64,000 nt of DNA from contig CANJVU010000006.1 of the NCBI GenBank assembly GCA_947478525.1, positions 1 to 64,000 of the forward strand. Direction: 5' to 3'. Made by a program: the position numbers and the translations under genes. Origin of the DNA: Thiotrichales bacterium. Its GTDB lineage: Bacteria; Pseudomonadota; Gammaproteobacteria; Francisellales; CACEW01. Each line of letters starts with the position of its first letter. Within the stretch, counting starts at the first letter, position 1. Below, piece after piece: positions 1 through 8,748 of this stretch. Below the pieces are notes generated by a model. The model was not told where the DNA came from. It did not search any database and saw nothing but the letters and a program-made list of their open reading frames with translations.

Positions 1-85
1 CGTCTGGCGCTTTAAATTCTACCGATTTCACTACCCATGGTGAAACAAGGCCAAGTCCAATGCTAAATATCTCTTCTCCGTTCAT
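1..85 (-). CDS. ISL3-family transposase, N-terminal fragment (runs off left edge)
   Basis: Reading leftwards from the ATG at 83-85, 28 codons are open to the window edge. They begin MNGEEIFSIGLGL and continue with a Ser-Pro-Trp and an acidic segment. This matches the usual start of ISL3-family transposases, where a short Leu-rich helix is followed by a Pro-Trp pair and a Val-rich strand. The rest of the gene lies outside the window. Only the N-terminus is visible, so the family call is inference from a short stretch, and whether the element is intact cannot be judged. A terminal-repeat-like sequence lies about 40 bases upstream of the start, as expected for the end of such an element. Confidence 0.55.
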   Translation of the reverse strand, partial: MNGEEIFSIGLGLVSPWVVKSVEFKAPD

Positions 86-124
86 AGCAGTTTTTGATTG
101 GTTGATTTGGCTTCAAGTATATAT

Positions 125-149
125 TACCCACTCAAAACGACATAGACCC
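125..149. repeat. Probable terminal inverted repeat of the ISL3-like element
   Basis: Read on the minus strand, this stretch starts GGGTCTATGTCG and ends GAGTGGGTA. ISL3 elements typically end in a 20-30 bp repeat with G-rich outer and inner parts separated by a T-rich middle, so the element probably ends near base 149. The partner repeat and the target duplication are outside the window, so this is inferred from position and general pattern only. Confidence 0.4.
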
Positions 150-220
150 GCAAATTTTCAAATAAATAAATTAGTGTAACGTTATTATATGGCATCATGC
201 GCTGAAAATGAAACTATTTT

Positions 221-418
221 TTGCAGAAGTCCATCTATCTAGATAACCCAATGGGGCGCTCAGCACAGCAGCAACGTTATGCAGCCATTATGAACCAAGG
301 GTGTGCTGAAACGAGCACAAAGGCTAAAATGGCTTTTGGACCTGGAAGTTTTGATGGAGGTGGAGTAGAGGGTGGTGTTTATGCCGATCCCAGTGCTGCG
401 CCTGAAGCAAAATATTAG
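221..418 (+). CDS. Small hypothetical protein (doubtful)
   Basis: A 65-codon frame opens with TTG at 221; an ATG at 251 would give 55 residues. Neither start has a clear ribosome binding site. The product is Gly/Ala/Ser-rich with no hydrophobic segment and no recognised domain. It lies just beyond the insertion-sequence end and may be a remnant of a longer gene or not a gene at all. No function can be assigned. Confidence 0.2.
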   Translation: MQKSIYLDNPMGRSAQQQRYAAIMNQGCAETSTKAKMAFGPGSFDGGGVEGGVYADPSAAPEAKY

Positions 419-439
419 AAGCTCACGCCAAAATTCGTT

Positions 440-1168
440 CTAGGCCACTTTGCGCTGTTGGTACATTTTTAATGCAATGTACAGTGACGCCACAATCGCA
501 TTGACCAGCGGTAGTAAAAGGCCCATTAAGATGACATCAATGGCTCGTTCCATTGTGAGACTGGTGCCCGTGAATATATATTGGGTGAGCGTTGGCCAAA
601 CAGAAGGGATCATCAATAAAATAAAGATCACAGTGGCGATGGGGACGACTTGCAAAAAGAAAGGTTTCACCCACTGAAAGCTAGTGGTAAAGGCACGTAA
701 CCCCGATTGTTTTTCAAATAGCATCAAGGGTAAATACAGCATAAAAAGTGTAGCGATTAAAATTCCTGGAATAACATATAGCATCAAACCGAGCATAAAC
801 ATAAGTGCAAAGATAAAGCCATTGATCACAATCAGGGGTAATTGTTTGAAGGTGACCAACACGGCTTGTAAAAATGTATTGTTGGCTTGGCAATGATAGC
901 CATACAATAAGCTTTGTAGAATGCTGTAACACCATAGCATGATAATGCCCGCAAGTATTACCAAACCAATGGAAAGTGGCGTTAAGTTCAGCTTGCTGGG
1001 GTCGTCAATCGTCATTAATTGTGTGGAAATGGGTAATGTCAGTAATTGATTCGCGGCAGAGGCACCCAGTGCAATTAAGAACAGCGGTACGAATCCTTTT
1101 TTGTAGAGCAACCACGCATAGTGTAGGACGGGTAAACTGTTAAGGGTGGGTTTGGTGTTGGTGGTCAT
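440..1168 (-). CDS. Integral membrane protein, YciC/UPF0259-like
   Basis: The 242-residue product is very hydrophobic, with about six predicted membrane helices and a short polar N-terminus. The centre (about residues 125-165) has a VIPGI-type turn followed by a long hydrophobic run and a Phe/Lys-rich segment. This resembles the YciC (UPF0259) family of inner-membrane proteins, which has the same length and whose function is unknown. Its ATG overlaps the end of sbcB by four bases (ATGA), so it is probably translated by coupling as the last gene of the permease-sbcB operon. The family assignment is by eye and tentative. Confidence 0.75.
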   Translation of the reverse strand: MTTNTKPTLNSLPVLHYAWLLYKKGFVPLFLIALGASAANQLLTLPISTQLMTIDDPSKLNLTPLSIGLVILAGIIMLWCYSILQSLLYGYHCQANNTFLQAVLVTFKQLPLIVINGFIFALMFMLGLMLYVIPGILIATLFMLYLPLMLFEKQSGLRAFTTSFQWVKPFFLQVVPIATVIFILLMIPSVWPTLTQYIFTGTSLTMERAIDVILMGLLLPLVNAIVASLYIALKMYQQRKVA

Positions 1169-2604
1169 AACGAGGCATTCCTGACTAACTGTTGGTAATG
1201 GTGTCCGAGTTGTGACAGTAATTCTAATTGCTCTGTCGACAATCCGCTACGATTTTTGGTTTCCTCTAATTCTTTCATCGCCTGGGTAAAGCCCAGGCGT
1301 TTTTCGCCTTTGAAATTGATCGGCAGCTTCTCGATATCCGTAGCAAGTACCATTTGCAGATAGTTGGCAAATGGAGCACGATATTCTGTGGGCAGATGTT
1401 CGGGATAGTTTCGCCCGATAATACGAATCGCCAATTGTTGCAGATCAGGGTTTCTAAAACGCTCAATCATCATGGCTTTCTCAGTGGGTGCTGCGCGGTG
1501 AAATTGGTTGCATAGCGCAATTTCCGGATTGGTCCAAAAAGGTTTTTGATACAGCGCGGAATCAATATCCGTCTCAGGGAATTCTGGATATTTACGATGG
1601 CGATGGTAATCAATTAACCCCTCAAAAATCACGGGGTGTTCGACAATCCACTGCTTATTAAGGGTGATTTGTTCTTGCCGTTGTACTTTGATTTTGCTCA
1701 TGCGTTCTGGGTTGGCAGGTAATAAAAACCCAGGCTCTGCAAAGCGTTTCGCGATAGCCCAGGTTTTTTCATCGAGGTTTTCTAGCGTTGCTTCGCGTAA
1801 CTCCGGTAGATCCAAGCGTAACCACAGCGTTTGATTTTTATAATGTGCGTGAGGGCCAATGCTCAATACGGGTGATTGATAGGCGCACTTGGTGCCAAAT
1901 TTGCCCATAATCATTAAGCCTTCATGATGTTGAATGCTTTGGCTTTCCATGGTAACTGGTAAATCTTGGCAACGTTTTTGATCGATGATTTTATCAAAAT
2001 AGCCACACAAATAATCCCAACGTGCTTTGTCTTTGATGAGTAGGCGTGCCAAGGCAATGGTGGCTTCGACGTCGACCATCGCATCATGCGCACGGCCAGT
2101 GGCGAGTTTGTTGGCGTCATTGATATTTTCCAATTTCAACGACACCTGGCCATTAATCGTTGGCCAATTTGGTAAGATATCGGGTTTGTACAAATGGAAG
2201 AAGGTCAGCATCGGATACAAGTCCATGCGCTTACATTGGTTGGCATATTGATGCGTGTAGGGCGGTAGCAAATTACGATAAAACGAAAACCGCAGAAATT
2301 CATCGTCAAATGTTAGTGTGTTATAGCCCAGGCTGATGGTGCCAGGGGTATTCATTAGGGCGTGAATTTTTTCGATGGCTTCCAGTTCGTTGATGCTGTC
2401 GTGTGTTGCCACCGGTGCGATGTGGTGAGTGACCACTGCGCCAGGTGCGGGGAAAACATCGCAGTTAGGGTTGATTTTAACTTCATAACGCTCAATTTCA
2501 TTGAGATTAAGGTCGGTGCGAATGGCAGCAAACTGTAGCACCTGATCAAAACATTTATTCAATCCTGAGGACTCGATGTCATAGAACAGGTAAGTAGGTT
2601 GCAT
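1165..2604 (-). CDS. sbcB: Exodeoxyribonuclease I
   Basis: The 479-residue product matches SbcB, a 3'-to-5' single-strand DNA exonuclease used in recombination and mismatch repair. The DEDD exonuclease fold starts at once: the first acidic pair is the D-I-E of FYDIES (about residues 9-11), the second acidic site lies in the YNTLTFDDEF segment (about 95-104), and the third is in AHDAMVDVEAT (about 173-183). The C-terminal half has the SH3-like and helical regions of the family. Length is typical (E. coli 475). It overlaps the permease gene upstream by one base and the membrane-protein gene downstream by four, so all three form one operon. Confidence 0.95.
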   Translation of the reverse strand: MQPTYLFYDIESSGLNKCFDQVLQFAAIRTDLNLNEIERYEVKINPNCDVFPAPGAVVTHHIAPVATHDSINELEAIEKIHALMNTPGTISLGYNTLTFDDEFLRFSFYRNLLPPYTHQYANQCKRMDLYPMLTFFHLYKPDILPNWPTINGQVSLKLENINDANKLATGRAHDAMVDVEATIALARLLIKDKARWDYLCGYFDKIIDQKRCQDLPVTMESQSIQHHEGLMIMGKFGTKCAYQSPVLSIGPHAHYKNQTLWLRLDLPELREATLENLDEKTWAIAKRFAEPGFLLPANPERMSKIKVQRQEQITLNKQWIVEHPVIFEGLIDYHRHRKYPEFPETDIDSALYQKPFWTNPEIALCNQFHRAAPTEKAMMIERFRNPDLQQLAIRIIGRNYPEHLPTEYRAPFANYLQMVLATDIEKLPINFKGEKRLGFTQAMKELEETKNRSGLSTEQLELLSQLGHHYQQLVRNASL

Positions 2605-3989
2605 CAGTACGGTTTCCGATAGAGCAACCAGGGAATGCCCGCAAATACCACAATACCGCCAATCAAAATTGCTTCATATCCAAAAATATGGCCAACCGTA
2701 ATATTGCTGGGAGGTAAAAACCCTAGCAGAATCGCGCCGACACAGCTGAATATGCCCAACAACCCAGTGATCCAAACGCCTTTTAGGCCACCAGGAATGC
2801 GGTAGGCACCAGCTTGTGCGGGGGTGATGTAACGCAGGCGAATCATTGCGGCAAACAAAATCACATAGTAAATCAGCGATAACTGCCCGGTGAGCACGCT
2901 TAAAATCCAATACGCCGTGTTGACCGAATCAAAGCATAGAAACAATAAACTGATCAAACACACCACAATTGCTTGTACCAATAACACCCCAACAGGCGCA
3001 CCTTTTCTATTATGATGACACATCCAACGTGGCATGCCACCTTCTTCGGCGGCCACCATAAAGCCTTTGGCGGGGCCTAAAACCCACGCCGCCATGCCGG
3101 CAAAAGCGCCGACCAAAATCATAATAACCGTGACAGGCAACAGCCATTGCAAATGGTATGGCGTAAGCAGCGTAGCAAAGACCTGGTCAATGCCGCTGAT
3201 AATATTGAGTGTATGCGCGGGGATCACCAGCGCCAGTGCCAACGACGATAAAATCAGCGACACCACAATAATAGCGCCTGAAATCATCAGTGCGCGGGGG
3301 AAATCACGCTGCGGGTTTTTGACTTCGCCGGCGTGTACTGCCGACATTTCAATACCGACTAAGCTAAATAATACCACCACCACCAACGACAAATTATTCA
3401 GGTTGTTCATATCGGGAAAGAACCCGGCAACGGTTGGTTGAATCGCCAGTGGATGCCCACCAACGACCCACGCAATGCCAAAGCCGATAATTAACACCAT
3501 CGGCAAAATCGTGCCAATAATGGCGCCGATGATGCTGATCGAGCTCGCCATTTTCATGCCAAAGGCATTGACCAGGCTGGCCAGGATAAACACGATGACC
3601 ACCGTTGGCACCAAAAACGCTTTACTGTTGGCCAATTCAGGCGCAAACCAATAGACGGCGGTTGCCGCAATAAACGACAAAATGGTGGGGAACCACACCA
3701 CATTGTAAATCCATAGCAGCCAGATGGTGACAAACCCCATGCGGTGGCCAAAAGCATGGCGTGCCCAGACGTAGCTACCGCCGGTTTTGGGATAATGGGT
3801 GGCTAATTCTGCCGTCATCAACATGCAGGGGATGAAAAACAACAAGCTGCCTAAAATGTAATAAAAAACAATCGAGTAGCCCACCGATGCATTCATCGGT
3901 AAGTTGCGAATACTGTCGATGGCGATGACATTGATCATTGCTAAAGTAAATACACTTAATACTTTGCCGGATTTGCGTGATACTTCCAT
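2604..3989 (-). CDS. APC-superfamily amino-acid permease (glutamate/GABA-antiporter type)
   Basis: The 461-residue product has about 12 membrane helices. Near the N-terminus it has the helix-1 pattern of APC transporters, and at about residues 68-76 an HYPKTGGSY loop typical of amino-acid/polyamine antiporters. Related proteins exchange amino acids across the inner membrane, and Legionella and Coxiella carry many such permeases for intracellular amino-acid uptake. The substrate cannot be read from the sequence. It is the first gene of the operon with sbcB, overlapping its start by one base. The start is supported by agreement with family N-termini and by a GGAGATGG purine run just upstream. 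Confidence 0.85.
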   Translation of the reverse strand: MEVSRKSGKVLSVFTLAMINVIAIDSIRNLPMNASVGYSIVFYYILGSLLFFIPCMLMTAELATHYPKTGGSYVWARHAFGHRMGFVTIWLLWIYNVVWFPTILSFIAATAVYWFAPELANSKAFLVPTVVIVFILASLVNAFGMKMASSISIIGAIIGTILPMVLIIGFGIAWVVGGHPLAIQPTVAGFFPDMNNLNNLSLVVVVLFSLVGIEMSAVHAGEVKNPQRDFPRALMISGAIIVVSLILSSLALALVIPAHTLNIISGIDQVFATLLTPYHLQWLLPVTVIMILVGAFAGMAAWVLGPAKGFMVAAEEGGMPRWMCHHNRKGAPVGVLLVQAIVVCLISLLFLCFDSVNTAYWILSVLTGQLSLIYYVILFAAMIRLRYITPAQAGAYRIPGGLKGVWITGLLGIFSCVGAILLGFLPPSNITVGHIFGYEAILIGGIVVFAGIPWLLYRKPY

Positions 3990-4117
3990 TTAACCATCTC
4001 CATAGGTGATATAGCATGCTAACCGAGCTTAGGGTGTCAAGCAAGTGTTTAAGAGAGTCATAATGATTTTGTGTTACTATGTTATCATGGGCGAAAACAA
4101 GGCCGGAGAGGTATTTT

Positions 4118-5356
4118 ATGAAAAGTGTTAAAATGGGCGTGTGGTTGTGTGCCAGCGTTCTTGGCGTTTGGGGTTCAAGCGCTTATGCGGCGTGTGATTA
4201 CACCATTCAGGTGTGTGCGTTGCAAGTGTTGATTGCACAAAACTCAATTGACCCAACCAATGCGGCAGCAATGACTCAGCTCCAAAATATGGTGAATCTG
4301 GCGCCTAATCTGACACAATTGCAATTGCGCATTGAAGGGCCTTTTCCTTCTGACACTACACCATTGTCTGGTCCGCCACAGTACACAACAGCGCAAATGC
4401 AATCGACCGTTGCATTGATAACCGCGATCCGTCAAATGACGGGTGTTAGTCCAACGTTAGAGATTGGCTTTCATCCCGATAATTCTAAGCACAGTGAATC
4501 TACTTGGGGCTGTGCCGCAGGAGACGTGGAGTGTGTGTTCTCTAATACCATTTTATTGATGAATGACATTAATGCTACGCTCGCTGCGAACAAAGTTAAA
4601 GGGGTTGGTATTTTTTCCATTGAACAAAGTTACTTAGAGCCTCAAGACAGCAACTCTGTTGCTTTGCAAAAACAATGTTTGCAAGGAAAAGTGGTGCAAG
4701 GGGTTTGTACCGTTGCTGCGACACCAGCAGTGACTTATGGTTATGTGTCACCCAGCTGCGGCGACCCTGGCTTATATGGTTCTGCCTATTTTGATTATGG
4801 CTATCCGCAGATGTACAATCTGATTGCCAATTGGCTGGGGAAACCCGCATCGCCTCCCTTGCCGGTTGTAGATTTTCCCGCGCAGACGGTGGCTGCGGGT
4901 ACTGCGTACTCATTAGTAGATGCTATTCCTCCTGCAGGTATGCCGCAACCAGCTAATGTTGTACCAGAACAGTTGGGCGCTCCTCAGGGGGATATTCACA
5001 GTGTTTATGAGCCTAATGTTTTAGCGTCTGGTGTGGATGCCGCAGATGCGGCACAAATCGTGGCGACGGTCTTGGTGAATAAATATGGCACGACGATGTC
5101 TGACAACACTTGTGGTACGGGTAATGTCAGTAAAGGTATTCGTTATTTCGCCTTCTCTGGGGAACCGGAATTTTTAGGGGGGAGTTATGATCCCAAAAAC
5201 CCATCAGCGGGGTGGTATTGGACCAAGCAAGATCTAGTAACATTCTTTAATGACCTTACAGCGGACCTGCAAGCGCAGGGGGTGGATGCCAGCAACTTGC
5301 ATTTTGCCATTTGGAGTTTTGATACCATGTTGTTGGATGGCCCTGGTGCGGCATAA
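4118..5356 (+). CDS. Secreted protein of unknown function, possibly sugar-hydrolase-like
   Basis: The frame can open at 4079, but the ATG at 4118 has a GGAGAGG binding site five bases upstream and begins a clean signal peptide (Lys-rich start, hydrophobic core, SAYA|A cleavage near residue 24). The mature protein of about 388 residues has paired cysteines near its start and further along, suiting an oxidised periplasmic or extracellular protein. Alternating hydrophobic strands and an acidic-aromatic ending (FAIWSFD) suggest a TIM-barrel hydrolase, but no catalytic motif is certain. The stop lies inside or next to the start of cydD, so the two are probably co-expressed. Function is unknown. 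Confidence 0.8.
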   Translation: MKSVKMGVWLCASVLGVWGSSAYAACDYTIQVCALQVLIAQNSIDPTNAAAMTQLQNMVNLAPNLTQLQLRIEGPFPSDTTPLSGPPQYTTAQMQSTVALITAIRQMTGVSPTLEIGFHPDNSKHSESTWGCAAGDVECVFSNTILLMNDINATLAANKVKGVGIFSIEQSYLEPQDSNSVALQKQCLQGKVVQGVCTVAATPAVTYGYVSPSCGDPGLYGSAYFDYGYPQMYNLIANWLGKPASPPLPVVDFPAQTVAAGTAYSLVDAIPPAGMPQPANVVPEQLGAPQGDIHSVYEPNVLASGVDAADAAQIVATVLVNKYGTTMSDNTCGTGNVSKGIRYFAFSGEPEFLGGSYDPKNPSAGWYWTKQDLVTFFNDLTADLQAQGVDASNLHFAIWSFDTMLLDGPGAA

Positions 5357-7037
5357 TGTGCTCTTAAAACCCTCCCGCTGGCTAATGCAACAAAAAAACC
5401 TGGCGCGCGGGTGGGTGTGGTTGACGGTGTTGATTGGTGTGGTCAGCGCGTTGTTATTGATTCTGCAGTTGCATTACTTGGCCAAAATCATCGATGCGGT
5501 GTTTATTCATCACGTTACTCGTCAAGCAGTAATGACGTGGTTGCTGTGGGTTTTGATTCTGATTGTATTGCGTGCTGTATTGGCGTGGTTGAAAGAGATT
5601 GTGGGGTTTAAGACGTCTGCCACTATCCGGCAACGGTTGCGTCGTCAGATATTGCAAAAGCTTACCGCGTTAGGGCCAATCTTAAGTCAACAGAAGCGCA
5701 CGGGAGAATGGGTCTCCTGCGTCATTGAGCAGGTTGAAGCCATGCATGGTTTCTTTGCCCAGTATTTGCCACAGATGTGGTTGTCGGTGATGGTGCCGCT
5801 GATCATTGTGGCAGTGGTCTTTTCTTTTAACTGGTTGGCGGGTGTTATTTTATTAGTGACCGCGCCATTGATTCCACTATTTATGGCGCTGGTGGGGATG
5901 GGTGCTGCTGCTATTAATCAAAAAAATTTCCAGGCGCTGTCGCGCATGAGTGCGCATTTTCTTGATGTGCTGCAGGGATTGAATACGCTGAAATTATTCA
6001 ATCGCAGTCGTCAACAAGCGGAGCAGGTTCAAAAAGTGTCAGATGATTATCGCAAAACCACCATGCAAACCCTGCGCATTGCATTTCTGTCTTCTGGTGT
6101 GTTGGAGTTTTTTGCAGCATGTTCAGTGGCCCTGTTAGCAACTTATCTGGGATTGACGTTGTTGGGTAATATTCATATTGGCCATTCGGTTGATTTGTAC
6201 AGTGCGTTATTTATTTTATTATTGGCACCAGAGTTTTTTTTGCCGCTGCGGGAATTGTCGGTACATTATCATGCGCGGGCGCAAGCGGTGGGGGCGGCAG
6301 AGGAAATAATTAAGTTGCTCAACATTCCGCATCCTCTGTCTATTGCTGCTACACATCCATTGTATCCTTCTTTTGTTATTACTTTTCAACAAGTATCCTT
6401 TGCTTATCCAACACAAAAAAATCCAATTTTGGATCAGGTCAATTTAACCGTAAAACCGGGTGAGCACATCGCTATTATTGGTGCCAGCGGTGTGGGTAAA
6501 TCTACTTTGCTCAATTTGTTGTTGGGTTTTTTGCAACCCACTACCGGTACCATTTTGATTCATGATGTGGCATTAACGGTTGAATCGATGGACGCCTGGC
6601 GCTGCCATCTTGGGTGGTTATCACAAAACCCAACCCTGTTTCGCGGTTCGATTCGTGATAACCTGTTGCTTGCCAAACCTGACGCCACACAAACGCAGTT
6701 GTTGCAGGCATTAGAACATGCCTATGCATTAGACTTTGTACAAGCCTTGCCACAGGGAATTGATACCTTATTGGGTGAGCAAAATCTGGGGCTTTCCGGT
6801 GGTCAAGCGCAGCGCATTGCGTTGGCGCGCGTCTATCTTAAAAATCCCGACGTGTTATTGTTGGATGAGCCAACCGCCAGTCTTGATCAAGACAGTCAAC
6901 AATTGGTAATGCAAAGCTTACAAACCTATGCGCATGATAAAACCCTCATTTTGCTGACCCATCGGCTGGATACGTTGAAAAAGATGGATCGCGTGTTGGC
7001 ATTGAGTGATGGTCGATTACACGAGGTGGCGCGATGA
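5337..7037 (+). CDS. cydD: Thiol-exporting ABC transporter, subunit CydD
   Basis: CydDC exports cysteine and glutathione to the periplasm and is needed to assemble cytochrome bd oxidase. The product has an N-terminal six-helix exporter domain (to about residue 320) and a nucleotide-binding domain with Walker A GASGVGKST (about 381-389), signature LSGGQ (about 487) and Walker B VLLLDEP (about 504). The start is uncertain. ATG at 5337, GTG at 5346 and GTG at 5358 all fit, none with a strong binding site, and family N-termini favour a site near the RWLMQQ segment. It overlaps the secreted-protein gene upstream and cydC by four bases downstream. No cydAB genes are in the window. Confidence 0.93.
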   Translation: MALVRHNVLLKPSRWLMQQKNLARGWVWLTVLIGVVSALLLILQLHYLAKIIDAVFIHHVTRQAVMTWLLWVLILIVLRAVLAWLKEIVGFKTSATIRQRLRRQILQKLTALGPILSQQKRTGEWVSCVIEQVEAMHGFFAQYLPQMWLSVMVPLIIVAVVFSFNWLAGVILLVTAPLIPLFMALVGMGAAAINQKNFQALSRMSAHFLDVLQGLNTLKLFNRSRQQAEQVQKVSDDYRKTTMQTLRIAFLSSGVLEFFAACSVALLATYLGLTLLGNIHIGHSVDLYSALFILLLAPEFFLPLRELSVHYHARAQAVGAAEEIIKLLNIPHPLSIAATHPLYPSFVITFQQVSFAYPTQKNPILDQVNLTVKPGEHIAIIGASGVGKSTLLNLLLGFLQPTTGTILIHDVALTVESMDAWRCHLGWLSQNPTLFRGSIRDNLLLAKPDATQTQLLQALEHAYALDFVQALPQGIDTLLGEQNLGLSGGQAQRIALARVYLKNPDVLLLDEPTASLDQDSQQLVMQSLQTYAHDKTLILLTHRLDTLKKMDRVLALSDGRLHEVAR

Positions 7038-8680
7038 AAGCATTATTGCCGTTCTTACGCTTGTTGCGCACCCATCAAAAATGGGCGGTGCTCGGATTGC
7101 TGCTATCATTATTGACGTTGATTGCTGGCATTGGCCTGCTATCAACGTCTGGTTGGTTTATTTCCGCAGCCGCGTTTGCTGGGTTGACCACCACAACTGC
7201 GTTGGCATTCAATTATTTTCTGCCCAGTGCGGGGGTGAGGTTTTTTGCATTGTTGCGCATTTTATCGCGTTACGGTGAGCGCGTGGTTACCCATGAAGTG
7301 ACTTTTAGGGTGTTATCTGATTTGCGTGTTTGGGTTTATAACGCCTTGGAACCTTTGGTGCCAGGGCATCTGTTGCGATATCACAGCGCTGAATTGTTAA
7401 CGCGAATGGTGGCGGATGTTGATGCATTAGATAATCTGTATATTCGTGTACTAACCCCTATTTTGACTGCGCTGAGCGTAATGTTGTTGGTGCTGTGGTA
7501 TTTGCATTTTTTTAGCATGACCATTGCCTGGGTTGTACTAGGGATGTTATTGCTGACCTTGATCTTGGTTCCGGTGGTTTTAGCAGGGTTGGGTAAAAAC
7601 AGCGGCCAACAACAACTGCTGTGTATGGCCGCGCTGCGCACCACCGTCGTAGAGTCGGTACAAGGCTTGGCGGATTTGTTGTTATTGGGTCGTTGGCAAG
7701 ATACTCTGAATAAAATGGAGCAGCAGACGAGTGCTTTGCTGAAAACTCAGTTTGAGATGGCCTTGATACAAGGTTTAGCGGCTGCATTATTGTTGTTTTT
7801 ATCGGGCATAACATTATGGTTGGTGGTGTATTGTGCCATTCCCTTGGTCAATGCGCAGCAACTTAATGGTGCCAATCTGGCGCTATTGGCGTTAACGGCG
7901 CTGGCCGCCTTTGAAGCACTCGCACCGATTGCCCTGGTGGCGCAGTATTTCAGTAAAACTCGATTGGCGGCACAGCGGTTGCAAGTACTGGCCGATACCA
8001 AGCCAGAGGTGATTTTCCCAGAAAAGTCAGCAACGCTTCCAGTTGTTTATGACATTGAGTTTGACCGGGTTAGCTTTGGTTATCATCCCGATAAGCCAGT
8101 GCTGCGTGATTTTTGCCTATCGGTTGCTGCGGGTGAGCACGTTGCATTGGTCGGTGCAACTGGCGTGGGGAAATCTACCGTGGTGCAATTGCTGGCGCGG
8201 TTTTTTAATCCGCAACAGGGCAAGATCACCATTGGGGGCGTGGATATCGCAACGCTGTCGGAAAGTGATTTACGCCAAGCCATTACCTTAATAACCCAGC
8301 GGCCGCATTTATTCAGCGCGACATTGCGCGATAATCTGCTGCTGGCTAAACCCGATGCCAATGATGCGGAATTGGCCTGGTGTTTAGAAAAAGTTCAATT
8401 AAATCAATATGTTACAGATTTGGAAAGGGGTCTAAATACCTGGTTGGGTGAAGGCGGCATGCAGCTGTCAGGCGGCCAATTACGCCGCTTGTCTATCGCC
8501 CGTGCCTTATTGCACAGTGCACCAATCTGGCTGCTCGATGAGCCTACCGAAGGCTTAGATGCAGAAACCGAAGCAGCGTTCTGGCAAAGCCTGATACCCT
8601 TGATGCAAGGTAAAACGGTGTTGATCATTAGTCATCAACTGGCAAGTTTACCGGTGTTGAGTCGGGTTATTGCCCTTTAA
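7034..8680 (+). CDS. cydC: Thiol-exporting ABC transporter, subunit CydC
   Basis: This is the partner of CydD in the heterodimeric inner-membrane exporter. The 548-residue product has six hydrophobic helices in the first 310 residues, with the SGWFISAAAFAGL segment typical of CydC near residue 40. The ATPase domain follows, with Walker A GATGVGKST (about 373-381), signature LSGGQLRR (about 477) and Walker B WLLDEPTEGLD (about 498). Its ATG overlaps the cydD stop (ATGA), the usual coupling for this pair. Length and domain order are normal. Confidence 0.94.
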   Translation: MKALLPFLRLLRTHQKWAVLGLLLSLLTLIAGIGLLSTSGWFISAAAFAGLTTTTALAFNYFLPSAGVRFFALLRILSRYGERVVTHEVTFRVLSDLRVWVYNALEPLVPGHLLRYHSAELLTRMVADVDALDNLYIRVLTPILTALSVMLLVLWYLHFFSMTIAWVVLGMLLLTLILVPVVLAGLGKNSGQQQLLCMAALRTTVVESVQGLADLLLLGRWQDTLNKMEQQTSALLKTQFEMALIQGLAAALLLFLSGITLWLVVYCAIPLVNAQQLNGANLALLALTALAAFEALAPIALVAQYFSKTRLAAQRLQVLADTKPEVIFPEKSATLPVVYDIEFDRVSFGYHPDKPVLRDFCLSVAAGEHVALVGATGVGKSTVVQLLARFFNPQQGKITIGGVDIATLSESDLRQAITLITQRPHLFSATLRDNLLLAKPDANDAELAWCLEKVQLNQYVTDLERGLNTWLGEGGMQLSGGQLRRLSIARALLHSAPIWLLDEPTEGLDAETEAAFWQSLIPLMQGKTVLIISHQLASLPVLSRVIAL

Positions 8681-8748
8681 CTTTTTTATCAATGGCATTT
8701 CCGCGTATTTCACGCTATTATATCTCGGGTCAACGAAAAGAACGGGTT

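Larger units (their letters stand above)
86..439. other. Gene-poor stretch at the insertion-sequence edge
   Basis: Between the transposase start and the first confident gene lie the element end (near 149), an A+T-rich segment and one doubtful small reading frame at 221-418. No RNA gene, convincing promoter or terminator was seen. The stretch may be a gene remnant broken by the insertion. Confidence 0.4.
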
